A stretch of DNA of 64,000 nucleotides from Bacillota bacterium (GTDB lineage: Bacteria; Bacillota; UBA4882; UBA8346), in assembly GCA_023394955.1 (NCBI GenBank), contig JAEWZY010000041.1:81244-145243 (forward strand), read 5' to 3'. A program made the position numbers and the translations under genes. The number at the start of each line of letters is the position of its first letter. Within the stretch, counting starts at the first letter, position 1. Shown here piece after piece: positions 1 to 8,742 of the stretch. The notes under the pieces were generated by a model that was given only the letters and a program-made list of their open reading frames with translations, did not search any database and was not told the origin of the DNA.

Positions 1-1123
1 TTATAAATAAACATAGATGGACCGGCGAAAGCATTATCCCGACAAACCCACTGATATATGCCAGAACAAAAGCTCCCGGATTCAGCTGCGAGCCTGTGCC
101 AATGATCCCGATTAACAGCGGAAAAGTGGCCGCCACGTATCCTTGGGACAATCCTATCGCAAAAGCCACAAAAAAAGTTAAACAAACCAATACTAATAGG
201 TCGGGTACGCCTAGGCTTTTCAAGTATACCGGCAACCAGGCGATCACTCCGGAGGTGGCGAGCATTTCTTTGAAAAAAAGAATCCCAACGATTAATATGA
301 TAATCGATAAACTGAACGATTCTTTACAGAGTTTTTTCAAGTCGGGGATCCGATAACGATTCATTACTAATAATAGGATTAAGACTGCGATTACGGTCAA
401 GCTGACATCAGTCTTGAAGAGCAAAACAGTCAAAACAATGACTGTTACCGGCCAGATTCCAGCCCACAAATCAAATAAACCGTTGCTTTTAGTATCGTTA
501 GTAACGGCCTCTTCTTTCAACCCGGGATAGGTTTCGATTTTTCGGATATATAAAAAATAACCGAGGGGCACGGCGATGAAGAAAAATGTAGAAAGCATCA
601 AAGACAGTTTGCCGACGGGGATTTCCAGCAATTGCGAGGCTAAAATTACCCCCGGATACATGGGGATAAAAAATTCCCAAAGATGCCGGAACCAGTAGTT
701 GATTAAGCTTTGATCCTCCGGCGATAAAGAAAGCCCCTTTCCGGCCTCGGCCACCAAAGGAGCTGAAAACACAGCCCCTCCCGGTGAAGGTAATAATCCT
801 AAAAAGGCCGGTAAAATCATCAAGTTTATCTTAGCAGAGGGGATTAGAGTTTTCAAAGCGATTACGGTCTTATTTAAATAGCCTTTAGTCCGCATCACAT
901 GTTCCAAAAACATGATGATATTCAAGGCCACTCCCAATTGGAGAAAAACCGGACTGATTATCGCCCGTTTTAACGTTAGTAGATGGCCTTGTAAGTCAAC
1001 CCTGAATAGTAGTCCTAATGCAAGTCCGGCGCTGAGCATCACCCATCCGGTCTGGACTTTTTTACGCAACAATATTATGATCAAAAAAAAAGTCAATAAA
1101 ATATTAACCGCTGGATGAAGCAT
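1..1123 (-). CDS. DUF401 family membrane protein (C-terminus cut by the window edge)
   Basis: The frame is open from an ATG preceded by AAGGAA to the window edge, giving about 374 codons without a stop. The translation is almost entirely hydrophobic, with many membrane helices. It carries PSPGGAVFSAPL about a third of the way in and ISGFVGIMLSPVHLCL near the visible end, both typical of DUF401 and related putative ion-transporter-superfamily permeases. It is transcribed away from the membrane protein at 1225. The substrate is unknown; an anion or carboxylate permease is the usual guess for the superfamily. Family assignment is from motif recognition, without a database search. Confidence 0.8.
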   Translation of the reverse strand, partial: MLHPAVNILLTFFLIIILLRKKVQTGWVMLSAGLALGLLFRVDLQGHLLTLKRAIISPVFLQLGVALNIIMFLEHVMRTKGYLNKTVIALKTLIPSAKINLMILPAFLGLLPSPGGAVFSAPLVAEAGKGLSLSPEDQSLINYWFRHLWEFFIPMYPGVILASQLLEIPVGKLSLMLSTFFFIAVPLGYFLYIRKIETYPGLKEEAVTNDTKSNGLFDLWAGIWPVTVIVLTVLLFKTDVSLTVIAVLILLLVMNRYRIPDLKKLCKESFSLSIIILIVGILFFKEMLATSGVIAWLPVYLKSLGVPDLLVLVCLTFFVAFAIGLSQGYVAATFPLLIGIIGTGSQLNPGAFVLAYISGFVGIMLSPVHLCLFI

Positions 1124-1224
1124 TAAATCATTCCTTTGAAAAATGCCTGTCTTTAGGTAGGATTTTACCTTTAACAGTCGAAAAATACAAGTGAAATATT
1201 GTTTAAAAAAGGAGATTTGAAATA

Positions 1225-2235
1225 ATGCTTAATGTCTTTAATGAGCTTAGCCGTGAACATCCCAAGCACGGGAGTGGTTCCCCCACGGCGGCCCAAGCTA
1301 TTGCGGAGCAAGCCACAGCATTGAATTTGGAAGTAGTTACCGAAAAAATCAAGGTGTATCATTTTCAAAACAGCCTACTCTCTTTCGGACTAGGGAGTTT
1401 AGTCGCGTTCTTAATCGGTATTTCCTTTCCCCTGCCGGGGTTCATCCTCCAGACAATCTTCTGGCTGCTCCTGTTGGGAGAGGTTAAACGGCCAGTTCTG
1501 GCTAAATTTAAATCAGGGGAAGCCGAAAACATAGTGGTCACCATTCCGGCCCGGAGTAAAGAAGTTCAAAAAATAATTTTAACTGCCGCTTATGATACCG
1601 ATCCTTTTATACCAACACCGCCGGGTTTAAAACCCCAGTTATATTGGGACCTCGGTCTAATTCTAGGGTTAGCGATCCCGGTTTTGCAATTGATCGGTAT
1701 TATGCTGACACTACCTTCATTATTGTTCTGGTCCTTACTTCCGTTATTGATGTTAGCGGTATGGGGCGTTTTAGCGAAAAGCCTACCGGTTCCGCCGGGA
1801 TTAACAGGTTGTACCGCTTTATTGGAAACAGCCTCGATTTTGACTAGGTTCCGCCCCAGTATTACTACGGTAGTCCTTTATTTTACCGGAGGGGGATCTT
1901 TAAATTCAGGCGTCCAAAAACTACCGGCGCTTTTTAAAGGGGAAAATCCAACTTACGGATTGAATTTGGTTGAACAAAACCGGTCGGAGATCGGAATCAT
2001 CAACCGGGAAGGTTTTTTACCCCAATCCGGCAGTCCTTTACTTAAAGAGCTACTCATCGAAGTAGCGGCGGAAAAATCGATCCCCGTTAAATGCGTAACC
2101 ACATCCGAGGTGACGCCGTCTTATCCTTTATTAACTAAAAAGATGAACGCCATCTCCTTGGCTGTTCCAGTCGGAGAAACCAATGACCGTCTCAGGGAAT
2201 TGATAGTCGGTTTCATTCGCAAGATCGAGCATTGA
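1225..2235 (+). CDS. Membrane protein resembling a degenerate M28-type peptidase
   Basis: A 336-residue protein with AAAAAAGGAGA ahead of the ATG. It reads like an M28 aminopeptidase domain: a GSGSPTAAQAIAEQ start, NIVVTIPA then ILTAAYDTDP where M28 enzymes have NVIA..IIIGAHYDS, and LTGCTALLETA where they have DNASGVAALLE. The expected metal ligands are replaced (HYD by AYD, DN by TG, and the EE pair by GGG). Two hydrophobic segments, near residues 50-80 and 145-190, are inserted. It is therefore probably a non-catalytic, membrane-anchored relative. The fold is inferred from sequence pattern only. It is divergent from the DUF401 gene, and a hairpin follows its stop. Confidence 0.55.
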   Translation: MLNVFNELSREHPKHGSGSPTAAQAIAEQATALNLEVVTEKIKVYHFQNSLLSFGLGSLVAFLIGISFPLPGFILQTIFWLLLLGEVKRPVLAKFKSGEAENIVVTIPARSKEVQKIILTAAYDTDPFIPTPPGLKPQLYWDLGLILGLAIPVLQLIGIMLTLPSLLFWSLLPLLMLAVWGVLAKSLPVPPGLTGCTALLETASILTRFRPSITTVVLYFTGGGSLNSGVQKLPALFKGENPTYGLNLVEQNRSEIGIINREGFLPQSGSPLLKELLIEVAAEKSIPVKCVTTSEVTPSYPLLTKKMNAISLAVPVGETNDRLRELIVGFIRKIEH

Positions 2236-2252
2236 TAGGGATTATTATTAAA

Positions 2253-2283
2253 GCTAAACCCCTTGGTCAACCGGGGGTTTAGC
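2253..2283 (+). terminator. Stem-loop after the M28-like gene
   Basis: A perfect 10-bp stem GCTAAACCCC / GGGGTTTAGC lies 18 bases past the stop codon. The tail on the plus strand is only weakly T-rich (CTTTC); on the minus strand it is TTTAATAATAA, so it could also stop TauE transcription. Confidence 0.6.
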
Positions 2284-2406
2284 CTTTCAATAACTAGCAA
2301 GTAAGTAAAACTCATCAAAAAAACAAAGCCTTTTAAAGATAGTCATTTTTCCTCCTCATTTTGATTGATATAGGATCAACTATCCCTGTTAAACTCTTCT
2401 TACCGA

Positions 2407-3321
2407 TCAGAACCAAATCTGACCAATTAAGTCCCAACAGATTACCGCAATACCCAATACAATTACCCAAGCGAAATACCTCCGGATCTTCCGTCCCCCC
2501 AGAAAACGGGAAGCTAATACTCCCAGTTGGACACCGGCCAAAGAACCAACCAACAATATCGCTACTAATAACATTTCCACATGGTTTTCGAAGGTATGCC
2601 GCAATGCGCCGTAACCGGTAGCGAACACAATCTGAAACGCGCTGGTCCCAACGGCAACCGAGGTAGGAACCCCAAGTACATAAACCAATAACGGAAAATT
2701 GACAAAACCGCCGCCCACACCCAAAAGACCGGTTAATATTCCAACTAGTATACTTAATAATAAGGGAATCCAGATGCTCATCGCCGCGATATTCGATCGT
2801 GGAAACGCTATTATAGGACGGAACTGGAAACCGGATATGTTTTGAACTAATCCCGCAGCCACTTCATCTCCGGCTGACGGATTAGAAGTCTCCCGCCAGA
2901 TTGAAATAGCCACTGCCGTCATTAGAACTAAAAATAAGCCGCTCATAATCAGATCCAAGACCGTAAATGATTTGAAATTAATACTTATCATACCGCCTGT
3001 ACCAAGCAATTTCAGTAAGCGAACTCCGATCTCCGTTCCGGCTAAAGCCCCTCCGGCCATGATAGCTCCCATCAATAGGTCCACATTTTTATTACGCCAG
3101 TGTTTCCAAGCTGAAAAAGAACCGGTGATGAAGATCTGCAACAAACCACTGCCGACAGCTATCGGATAAGGAACGCCAAAGACGATTTTTAAAAGGGGAG
3201 TCAACAAAAATCCCCCTCCCGCGCCGAACATCCCCGTTAAAAATCCGATACCCGCGCCTAAAAGCGCTAACCCAGGCCACCAAACATCCGTTCCGGATAA
3301 TAAAAGATTAATCTGAAACAT
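2407..3321 (-). CDS. Sulfite exporter TauE/SafE family protein
   Basis: A 304-residue polytopic protein made of two homologous halves. Each half has the family glycine-rich pattern: GMFGAGGGFLLTPLL near the N-terminus and GLLGVGGGFVNFPLL near residue 200, followed by PIAVGSGLLQIF and PTSVAVGTSAFQIV. TauE/SafE proteins export sulfite, sulfonates or other small anions, or import some of them. It is the last minus-strand gene before the catabolic island. Export of sulfate, sulfite or an organosulfur by-product would fit the many sulfatases, but that link is inference. Confidence 0.9.
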   Translation of the reverse strand: MFQINLLLSGTDVWWPGLALLGAGIGFLTGMFGAGGGFLLTPLLKIVFGVPYPIAVGSGLLQIFITGSFSAWKHWRNKNVDLLMGAIMAGGALAGTEIGVRLLKLLGTGGMISINFKSFTVLDLIMSGLFLVLMTAVAISIWRETSNPSAGDEVAAGLVQNISGFQFRPIIAFPRSNIAAMSIWIPLLLSILVGILTGLLGVGGGFVNFPLLVYVLGVPTSVAVGTSAFQIVFATGYGALRHTFENHVEMLLVAILLVGSLAGVQLGVLASRFLGGRKIRRYFAWVIVLGIAVICWDLIGQIWF

Positions 3322-3460
3322 TTTTTACCTCTTCTTTAAAAAACAGGAAACCAGCCTTGTTGGACCATGGCGGGGCTTGTCCGTTTTGTATTTAAGTTCT
3401 TCTAGAGTAACCAATAATCCTTCCTCTAGCAGCGGTTAAACGTCATAGTTAACAAAAGGA

Positions 3461-4909
3461 TCACACACCGACTATTTGTCCATTTTTCATCCCCAAATGT
3501 ACTGCGGCCACTTTGAATGTCTTCGGCAGCGCCAGGATATTCGGACTATCTCCCACATACTTCCGGGCATCCTTCAAAGCCTCCTCAAAGGTAGCCCTGG
3601 TCTTCATCCCCATCCCCCGGGCAAATCCCGGTTCATAGGCGCCGACAATATAAATGGCGGCGCAGTTCATCTCGGCGATATGGCCGCAGGAGATCATCGA
3701 GAAAGCGTGATAGGGATGATAACCATAGTTAAAACGGTATTTTTTGATATACTCTTCATTATTTGAAAAAAATTCACCAAACCTTTCCAATTCGGGAAGG
3801 GTGTTATGATAGTCCTGCTGGAAGAGTTCATATAAAGCGCGGTAGGATGGGAACTCTTCGTCATGGAAGTATCCGTTGCAGATCGAAGCACAGATCACCA
3901 CGCAGTTATCCTTCATAACCCGTTTGTGCCGGATAATATTAGCGGAGATTGCCTGTAACATCAGAATCGGGTTGGTCCCCATTCCATTGCCATAATGAAA
4001 CGCCTGGGGCATACCGAAGACCATCACGTCATATTTCTTTTCGGCCCAGGGCACATAAGTACGCTTGTCCGCCACCTCCCAGGAAAGCGGTTGAATCTCC
4101 TTGGCGTAACCGGTAAAGACCGCTAGTTGCCGTTGATAAGTATCGAGGACCGCGTCACAGGTGAAGAACTTCTTTCCCATGCATTTTTCCATATGCTGGC
4201 CGATGGAGTCGAATTTCTGCCGCATCAGACTATGATTGCTCACCGGCGTAAAATCGCCCCGGTGCATCACGTGGGGCACATGATGGGCGGCGATGGACTT
4301 CCAATGAGTAATCCCGGTGGAACAATGCTTATAACCGCCGGAATATCCGCCGTAAGGGTTGCCCAGAGCATGTCCGATCAACACCGCGAAATCGGAATCA
4401 TAAACCTCTTTATTCATAATCACCCGGTTGCCCATCTCGTCGTAACCCAGGTCGATCAGGTTATTCCAATCCTCGCTGTCATGGTTGACGATCTGATTCG
4501 TCCACCAAAACTCGTTAAAAACTTTCTCCCCCAACAAGCTTTTGATTTCTTCCCGGGTGTTCTTCCGGTGCAGACCGTTGCTGCAGATTAGTTTGATATC
4601 TTTCTTGTCCACTCCGGCTTTGAGGCATTCCTCGATAATAATCGGAATGGAGACTTTCCGGTGGGAATCATCTTGAAAGCCGCCTTTTACTCTATCCGGA
4701 AAGACGATGGTCACTTTGGAACCGCGCTTCACCGAAGCGGTAATCGGGGGCATGCCGATTGGGTTCAGAATCGACTTTTTGGTCTCTGCTTCGATATTCT
4801 GAAGGCAAGGCGGATCCGGGACGGTTTCTCCCGGTATGAAAACGTCGGTATTATCGGGCAGGTTCGCTTCCATTACGCCCTGGCCGTATTCGAAAGCTAG
4901 TCTTTTCAT
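3461..4909 (-). CDS. LarA-family (lactate racemase-like, DUF2088) protein, full-length copy 1
   Basis: A 482-residue protein with GAGGAGG before the ATG. LarA proteins racemise or epimerise 2-hydroxy acids with a nickel-pincer nucleotide cofactor. Recognisable elements are GLHRK at 112-116 (catalytic His region), YSGGYK at 189-194 (the conserved SGG.K whose Lys attaches the cofactor) and a His-rich HHVPHVMH stretch at 209-216. The substrate is not lactate by context; the LarA superfamily includes sugar-acid epimerases. It follows the TIM-like and Spo0E-like genes with short gaps and probably ends that operon. A close full-length paralogue lies at 45891 and two broken copies at 29584 and 44860. 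No intact larB, larC or larE is present to make the cofactor. Confidence 0.85.
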   Translation of the reverse strand: MKRLAFEYGQGVMEANLPDNTDVFIPGETVPDPPCLQNIEAETKKSILNPIGMPPITASVKRGSKVTIVFPDRVKGGFQDDSHRKVSIPIIIEECLKAGVDKKDIKLICSNGLHRKNTREEIKSLLGEKVFNEFWWTNQIVNHDSEDWNNLIDLGYDEMGNRVIMNKEVYDSDFAVLIGHALGNPYGGYSGGYKHCSTGITHWKSIAAHHVPHVMHRGDFTPVSNHSLMRQKFDSIGQHMEKCMGKKFFTCDAVLDTYQRQLAVFTGYAKEIQPLSWEVADKRTYVPWAEKKYDVMVFGMPQAFHYGNGMGTNPILMLQAISANIIRHKRVMKDNCVVICASICNGYFHDEEFPSYRALYELFQQDYHNTLPELERFGEFFSNNEEYIKKYRFNYGYHPYHAFSMISCGHIAEMNCAAIYIVGAYEPGFARGMGMKTRATFEEALKDARKYVGDSPNILALPKTFKVAAVHLGMKNGQIVGV

Positions 4910-4952
4910 GTGGCGCCTCCTCTAATAAAAGCTATCAAAATATACTATTAAT

Positions 4953-5123
4953 CTAATCCGGTATTCCGCACAACAGCCGGTCATGCTCATTCAACAACCG
5001 GTCAATGCGGGTAGCGAGCCTTAATACCTCCGCATCCGTCTGTTGTCGCGTTTCCCAAAGATCGACGAGTTGCCGTTTCAAATCTTCTATTTCCTGAACT
5101 ACTACATTCAATCGTTTTGACAT
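4953..5123 (-). CDS. Spo0E-like aspartyl-phosphate phosphatase, copy 1
   Basis: A 56-residue helical protein. The pattern VVQEIEDLKRQLVDLWE, then a short turn, then LATRIDRLLNEHDRLL matches the two-helix Spo0E family, whose members dephosphorylate Spo0A~P and hold back sporulation. The usual SQ.LD signature is ATRID here. The start is the only ATG with a plausible site (TGGAG), 20 bases after the TIM-like stop, so it should be co-transcribed. The LarA-like gene follows after 43 bases. An intact paralogue is at 18788 and a frameshifted one at 47332. Confidence 0.75.
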   Translation of the reverse strand: MSKRLNVVVQEIEDLKRQLVDLWETRQQTDAEVLRLATRIDRLLNEHDRLLCGIPD

Positions 5124-5143
5124 TGTAAGACTCCACTACTGAT

Positions 5144-6076
5144 TTAATAACTCGAAAACTGGTCAATTATCCGTTTTAAACCGGAAGGTTCAAAACCAAT
5201 CTCCCCGCTAAACCGGGTTAAAGCAACCAGTCCGCCGTCGATGGTTTGGATCCCGCCGATCAGCGCCGCGTTATCTTCTTTGAGACCGCCTCCGTATACT
5301 ACCGCGGGCACAAAACCATCTAACTCTGCGACGGTTTTTTTGATGAACGACGAGACAAAACTGATATATTCAACTCCGGGCGGGATTTTACCGGGACCAA
5401 TGGCCCAAACCGGTTCATAGCCGATCACGATCTTCCGGTTATTGATGAATCCGGCCACACCCTTTAAATTCATTTCCAGCTGGGAACGTAAAACAGCCTC
5501 AATTCGCGGTTTTTGTTCTTCAAATAAACCGCCGCCTTTCTCTTCGGCCGTTTCACCCACGCATAATAAGACATCCAAGCCGGCCCGAAGCGCACAGACT
5601 ACTTCGGCATTGATTATCCCATCTACAGCCTTTTTGGCTTTATCTCGTTTGGCTCCGTCTTCGAAGACAGCTGAGTCATAGGCGGCCATAATCCCTAATT
5701 TATCTTTTCTCTCCTCGGAATGGCCGATAATCGACCATTGACAACCAATGCTTTTCATGGCGGTTGCCGGACGGTTGGTAGTAAAGGCCCCAAAATTGCC
5801 GCCGGCGAGGATGTCTTCGCGAAAGACACCCTGACAGCCGATGGCCAGTGAGCTTATTTGTGCTGAAGGATAACTGTTTATTTTGTTAAAAGCATTTATC
5901 AAAAGGGCTTCCGGAAATAAAAAAGTTATCTTTAAATTTGTTAATGAGCCGATTCCCAGCTTTACAGTTTCATCAATTACCGTCTCTACCCATTGCTTTG
6001 GTTCTTTTAATGGGCAAATACCGCCCAATTCCCGAGCAACTTCAAAACGTTTTAAATTAACGAATATTTCCTTCAT
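5144..6076 (-). CDS. Triose-phosphate isomerase-family sugar-phosphate isomerase
   Basis: A 310-residue protein, longer than the usual 250 of TpiA. Catalytic landmarks are present: NLK at 7-9 (Lys), IIGHSEERK at 116-124 (His) and IGYEPVWAIG at 218-227 (Glu). The phosphate-loop region keeps VYGGGLKEDN. The N-terminal NLKRFEV start is typical of TIM paralogues found in polyol operons rather than glycolytic TpiA; tetrulose-phosphate isomerases of erythritol or threitol pathways are such relatives. Its ATG overlaps the stop of the upstream kinase by four bases (ATGA), implying translational coupling. Exact substrate is unknown. Confidence 0.85.
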   Translation of the reverse strand: MKEIFVNLKRFEVARELGGICPLKEPKQWVETVIDETVKLGIGSLTNLKITFLFPEALLINAFNKINSYPSAQISSLAIGCQGVFREDILAGGNFGAFTTNRPATAMKSIGCQWSIIGHSEERKDKLGIMAAYDSAVFEDGAKRDKAKKAVDGIINAEVVCALRAGLDVLLCVGETAEEKGGGLFEEQKPRIEAVLRSQLEMNLKGVAGFINNRKIVIGYEPVWAIGPGKIPPGVEYISFVSSFIKKTVAELDGFVPAVVYGGGLKEDNAALIGGIQTIDGGLVALTRFSGEIGFEPSGLKRIIDQFSSY

Positions 6077-7632
6077 AGGCCAACTCCTTTCAACCGTACA
6101 AAATCATACAATTTTTCATTGATATTTTTGAGATTCAGATAAACTTCACGATAAATCTGAAATAATCGATGATATATAGCTTCGTTTTTTAAAGTTGGTT
6201 CAAATGACAGCTTCACCCGATACGTCAAACGTGAGGCTTCAATCAGATCTCGGTACACTCCGGCGCCCACTCCCGCCAACAAGGCGGCGCCCAATGTCGT
6301 CGCTTCGTCAACATCCGGAATTTCTACCGGGATACCCGTTATATCAGCTTTGGTTTGTTGCCAAAATTTATTTCTAGCCCCACCACCGACCACAGTCAAT
6401 AATTCCACTGAATTTCCGGAGATCGCCCCCATGGCCTCAACTATTGTTCGAACTTCAAAACATAGCCCTTCAATGACCGCCCGCATTAAATCAGTTGCGG
6501 TATGACTCGAAAGCAATCCGATAAAAGCCCCTCTGGAACAGGGATCCCAATACGGAGCGCCGCCGCCTCGCAAATGTGGCAAAAATAATAAACCGCCGGC
6601 CCCCGGAGAGATTCCTTCCACTTTTCGCATTACTCCGTCATAAAGCGGTTGGCGATCAATCTTCGAAGTTTTATCAATTTCAACCACGGCATTAACTTGT
6701 TTCATAGCCCATTCCACCGAAGCGCCGGAAGCCACTATCCCCCCAACCAAATATAACCGGCTCGGATCTAAATATCTTCCGATTCGAAATCCTTGAAAAT
6801 TTTTAACCGGTGGAACACCGGGTTCGAGTAAACCGTGAATGCTTTCCGCTGTGCCGGAAGAATCAACCACCCGGTTTCCCAAAAGTATTCCCGAAGCGAA
6901 GGAACCGCAATAATGATCGTGCCCCCCCGCAACCACCAAAGCGTCTTTGCAAAGCCCGGTAACTTCCGCCGCTTCGAGTGTAATTTGGCCGATTACCGTC
7001 CCGCTGGCCATCAAAGGAGGGAACAAATCCCGGCTCAAGCCCGCTTTGGCCAATATCTCGTCGGACCAGTCACGGGTTGAGATGTCAAGCGCCATGGTCC
7101 GCGAGGCTATCGAAAAGTCAGTCGCGATTTCACCGGATAATTTAAAATATATGTAATCACTGATACAAAGCCATTTATCAATCCGGGCATAAATCTCCGG
7201 CTCATGTTCGCGAATCCACATTAATTTCGAGACTGAAAAAATCGGATTATTATCTAACCCGGTAATTTCGAAAATCCGTTCGTTGCCGATCTTTTCAGCC
7301 AATTGATGGGATTGGGGCAATGAACGGGAATCAAACCAGGTTATCACGGGATATACGGGAGCGCCGTTTCGATCCACCGGAACGCCGGCCTCACCCATGG
7401 AAGCGACCGAAATCGCGATAATCTTATCAGTACCGTTTAACTTGGAAACAATTTGTCTAATGACACTAACCACCGATTCCCAGATTTGCGGAGGGTCGTA
7501 ATAAGATGCCCCGTCGACCTCATAATGAGTAATTGTGGCAATCTTACCATCTGCTACCGGTTCTCCGAGTGTATTATAAGCGACTGCTTTACAATTAGTC
7601 GTCCCAATGTCTATTCCGAGCAACAAGTCCAC
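6073..7632 (-). CDS. FGGY-family carbohydrate kinase
   Basis: A 519-residue sugar kinase that phosphorylates a ketose or polyol with ATP. Visible elements are the N-terminal GIDIGTTNCK phosphate loop, VITWFDSR near 95, VAGGHDHYCG near 240 and VVGGGARNKFW in the C-terminal FGGY domain. The start is GTG, chosen because GGAGG sits 10 bases upstream. It follows a zinc alcohol dehydrogenase and is coupled to the TIM-like gene, so the likely order is oxidation to a ketose, phosphorylation, then isomerisation or aldol cleavage. Specificity (xylulose, ribulose or tetrulose type) cannot be read from the sequence. Confidence 0.9.
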   Translation of the reverse strand: MDLLLGIDIGTTNCKAVAYNTLGEPVADGKIATITHYEVDGASYYDPPQIWESVVSVIRQIVSKLNGTDKIIAISVASMGEAGVPVDRNGAPVYPVITWFDSRSLPQSHQLAEKIGNERIFEITGLDNNPIFSVSKLMWIREHEPEIYARIDKWLCISDYIYFKLSGEIATDFSIASRTMALDISTRDWSDEILAKAGLSRDLFPPLMASGTVIGQITLEAAEVTGLCKDALVVAGGHDHYCGSFASGILLGNRVVDSSGTAESIHGLLEPGVPPVKNFQGFRIGRYLDPSRLYLVGGIVASGASVEWAMKQVNAVVEIDKTSKIDRQPLYDGVMRKVEGISPGAGGLLFLPHLRGGGAPYWDPCSRGAFIGLLSSHTATDLMRAVIEGLCFEVRTIVEAMGAISGNSVELLTVVGGGARNKFWQQTKADITGIPVEIPDVDEATTLGAALLAGVGAGVYRDLIEASRLTYRVKLSFEPTLKNEAIYHRLFQIYREVYLNLKNINEKLYDFVRLKGVGL

Positions 7633-7667
7633 AGCAAATCAACCTCCATGATGTCAATTACTAATGT

Positions 7668-8687
7668 CTAAGATATTTTAAGGATTACTTTCATTGAGTC
7701 TTTCGCGTTTTTTACCATTTCTAAAGCTTGCCGGGCTTGATCAAGCTCGATAAAATGGCTGATCACCCTTTCAAAGGGAGTGCCGTTTTCATTCAAGTAG
7801 TTAATGGCTTTGGCAAAATCATCCTTGGTGTAGGTCCACGACGCCACCAAGCGTTGCTCTTTACGGGACATCCGGAACAAATCAAGAGCGGGCGGCTCTT
7901 TAAAAGCGCCGACCACGATTAACTGGGCTTCGGGTTTACCCAGCTCAATCAGTTGACTGATCGTGCTGGGATGCCCCACGCATTCAAATATCAGATCAAA
8001 ACCCCTTCCATCCGTATATCCTAACAATTGTCCGTTCGAATCCGCTTGGGACGCGTCAACTGTTTCAAACCCCAACGATTGGGCTAACTTGATCCTGCTT
8101 GAAGAAACTTCACTGACGATCACCTTAAAACATCCGGAAAGCCGGGCAACCATCGCCTCCAGTAGTCCAATTGGTCCGGCCCCCATGACTAAGGCCCTGT
8201 CGCCCGCTTCGATTCTGGCTAATCGCGCTGCATGAAGCGCCACCGCCAGTGGCTCGACTAAGACAGCTTTTTCAAATGGCAGACTATCGGGGAGATGATA
8301 TAAATTAGCCACCGGTGTTTTGACATACTCGGCGTATCCGCCATCAGTCTGGATTCCGATAAAATGCAACGATTTACATAGGTGACGTTTACCATTGTTG
8401 CAGAGTTCACACAAACCGCAAGTCAAAGTAGGAAGTACCGCAACCCGGTCCCCGATCTGAAAATCATTGTCCCCAACTTCGCTAATTTCTATAATCTCTC
8501 CCACTATTTCATGTCCGGGAATCAGCGGCACTTTGGCCCGGGGATTTTTGCCCGTATAAATTGCAATGTCGGAACCGCAGATTCCCACATATTTAACTTT
8601 GATTAAAGCTTCGCCGGTTAAAAGTTCAGGTTTTGGAGCATTGACAAAAAGCACCTCTGATTTTCCGTTAAATAATGCAGCTCTCAT
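7668..8687 (-). CDS. Zinc-dependent alcohol/polyol dehydrogenase (MDR family)
   Basis: A 339-residue medium-chain dehydrogenase. It has the catalytic zinc region GICGSDI with GHEIVGEI, a structural zinc lobe with four cysteines in CGLCELCNNGKRHLC, and the NAD-binding GAGPIGLLEA. The closest described types are sorbitol, galactitol-1-phosphate and threonine dehydrogenases. It lies between a second dehydrogenase and the FGGY kinase in one transcript, so oxidation of a sugar alcohol or secondary hydroxyl is the likely role. Confidence 0.88.
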   Translation of the reverse strand: MRAALFNGKSEVLFVNAPKPELLTGEALIKVKYVGICGSDIAIYTGKNPRAKVPLIPGHEIVGEIIEISEVGDNDFQIGDRVAVLPTLTCGLCELCNNGKRHLCKSLHFIGIQTDGGYAEYVKTPVANLYHLPDSLPFEKAVLVEPLAVALHAARLARIEAGDRALVMGAGPIGLLEAMVARLSGCFKVIVSEVSSSRIKLAQSLGFETVDASQADSNGQLLGYTDGRGFDLIFECVGHPSTISQLIELGKPEAQLIVVGAFKEPPALDLFRMSRKEQRLVASWTYTKDDFAKAINYLNENGTPFERVISHFIELDQARQALEMVKNAKDSMKVILKIS

Positions 8688-8742
8688 GATTTTCTTTCCT
8701 TTCCAACCAAAATAACGCTAAAACAGTAAAAGATAATTTCAA

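Noticed and set aside
4127..4591. 154-codon open frame opposite LarA copy 1, with a similar one at 46413-46877 opposite LarA copy 2
   Set aside because: Both are antisense to a strongly conserved gene and are open only because the two LarA genes are nearly the same sequence; no ribosome site or family match.
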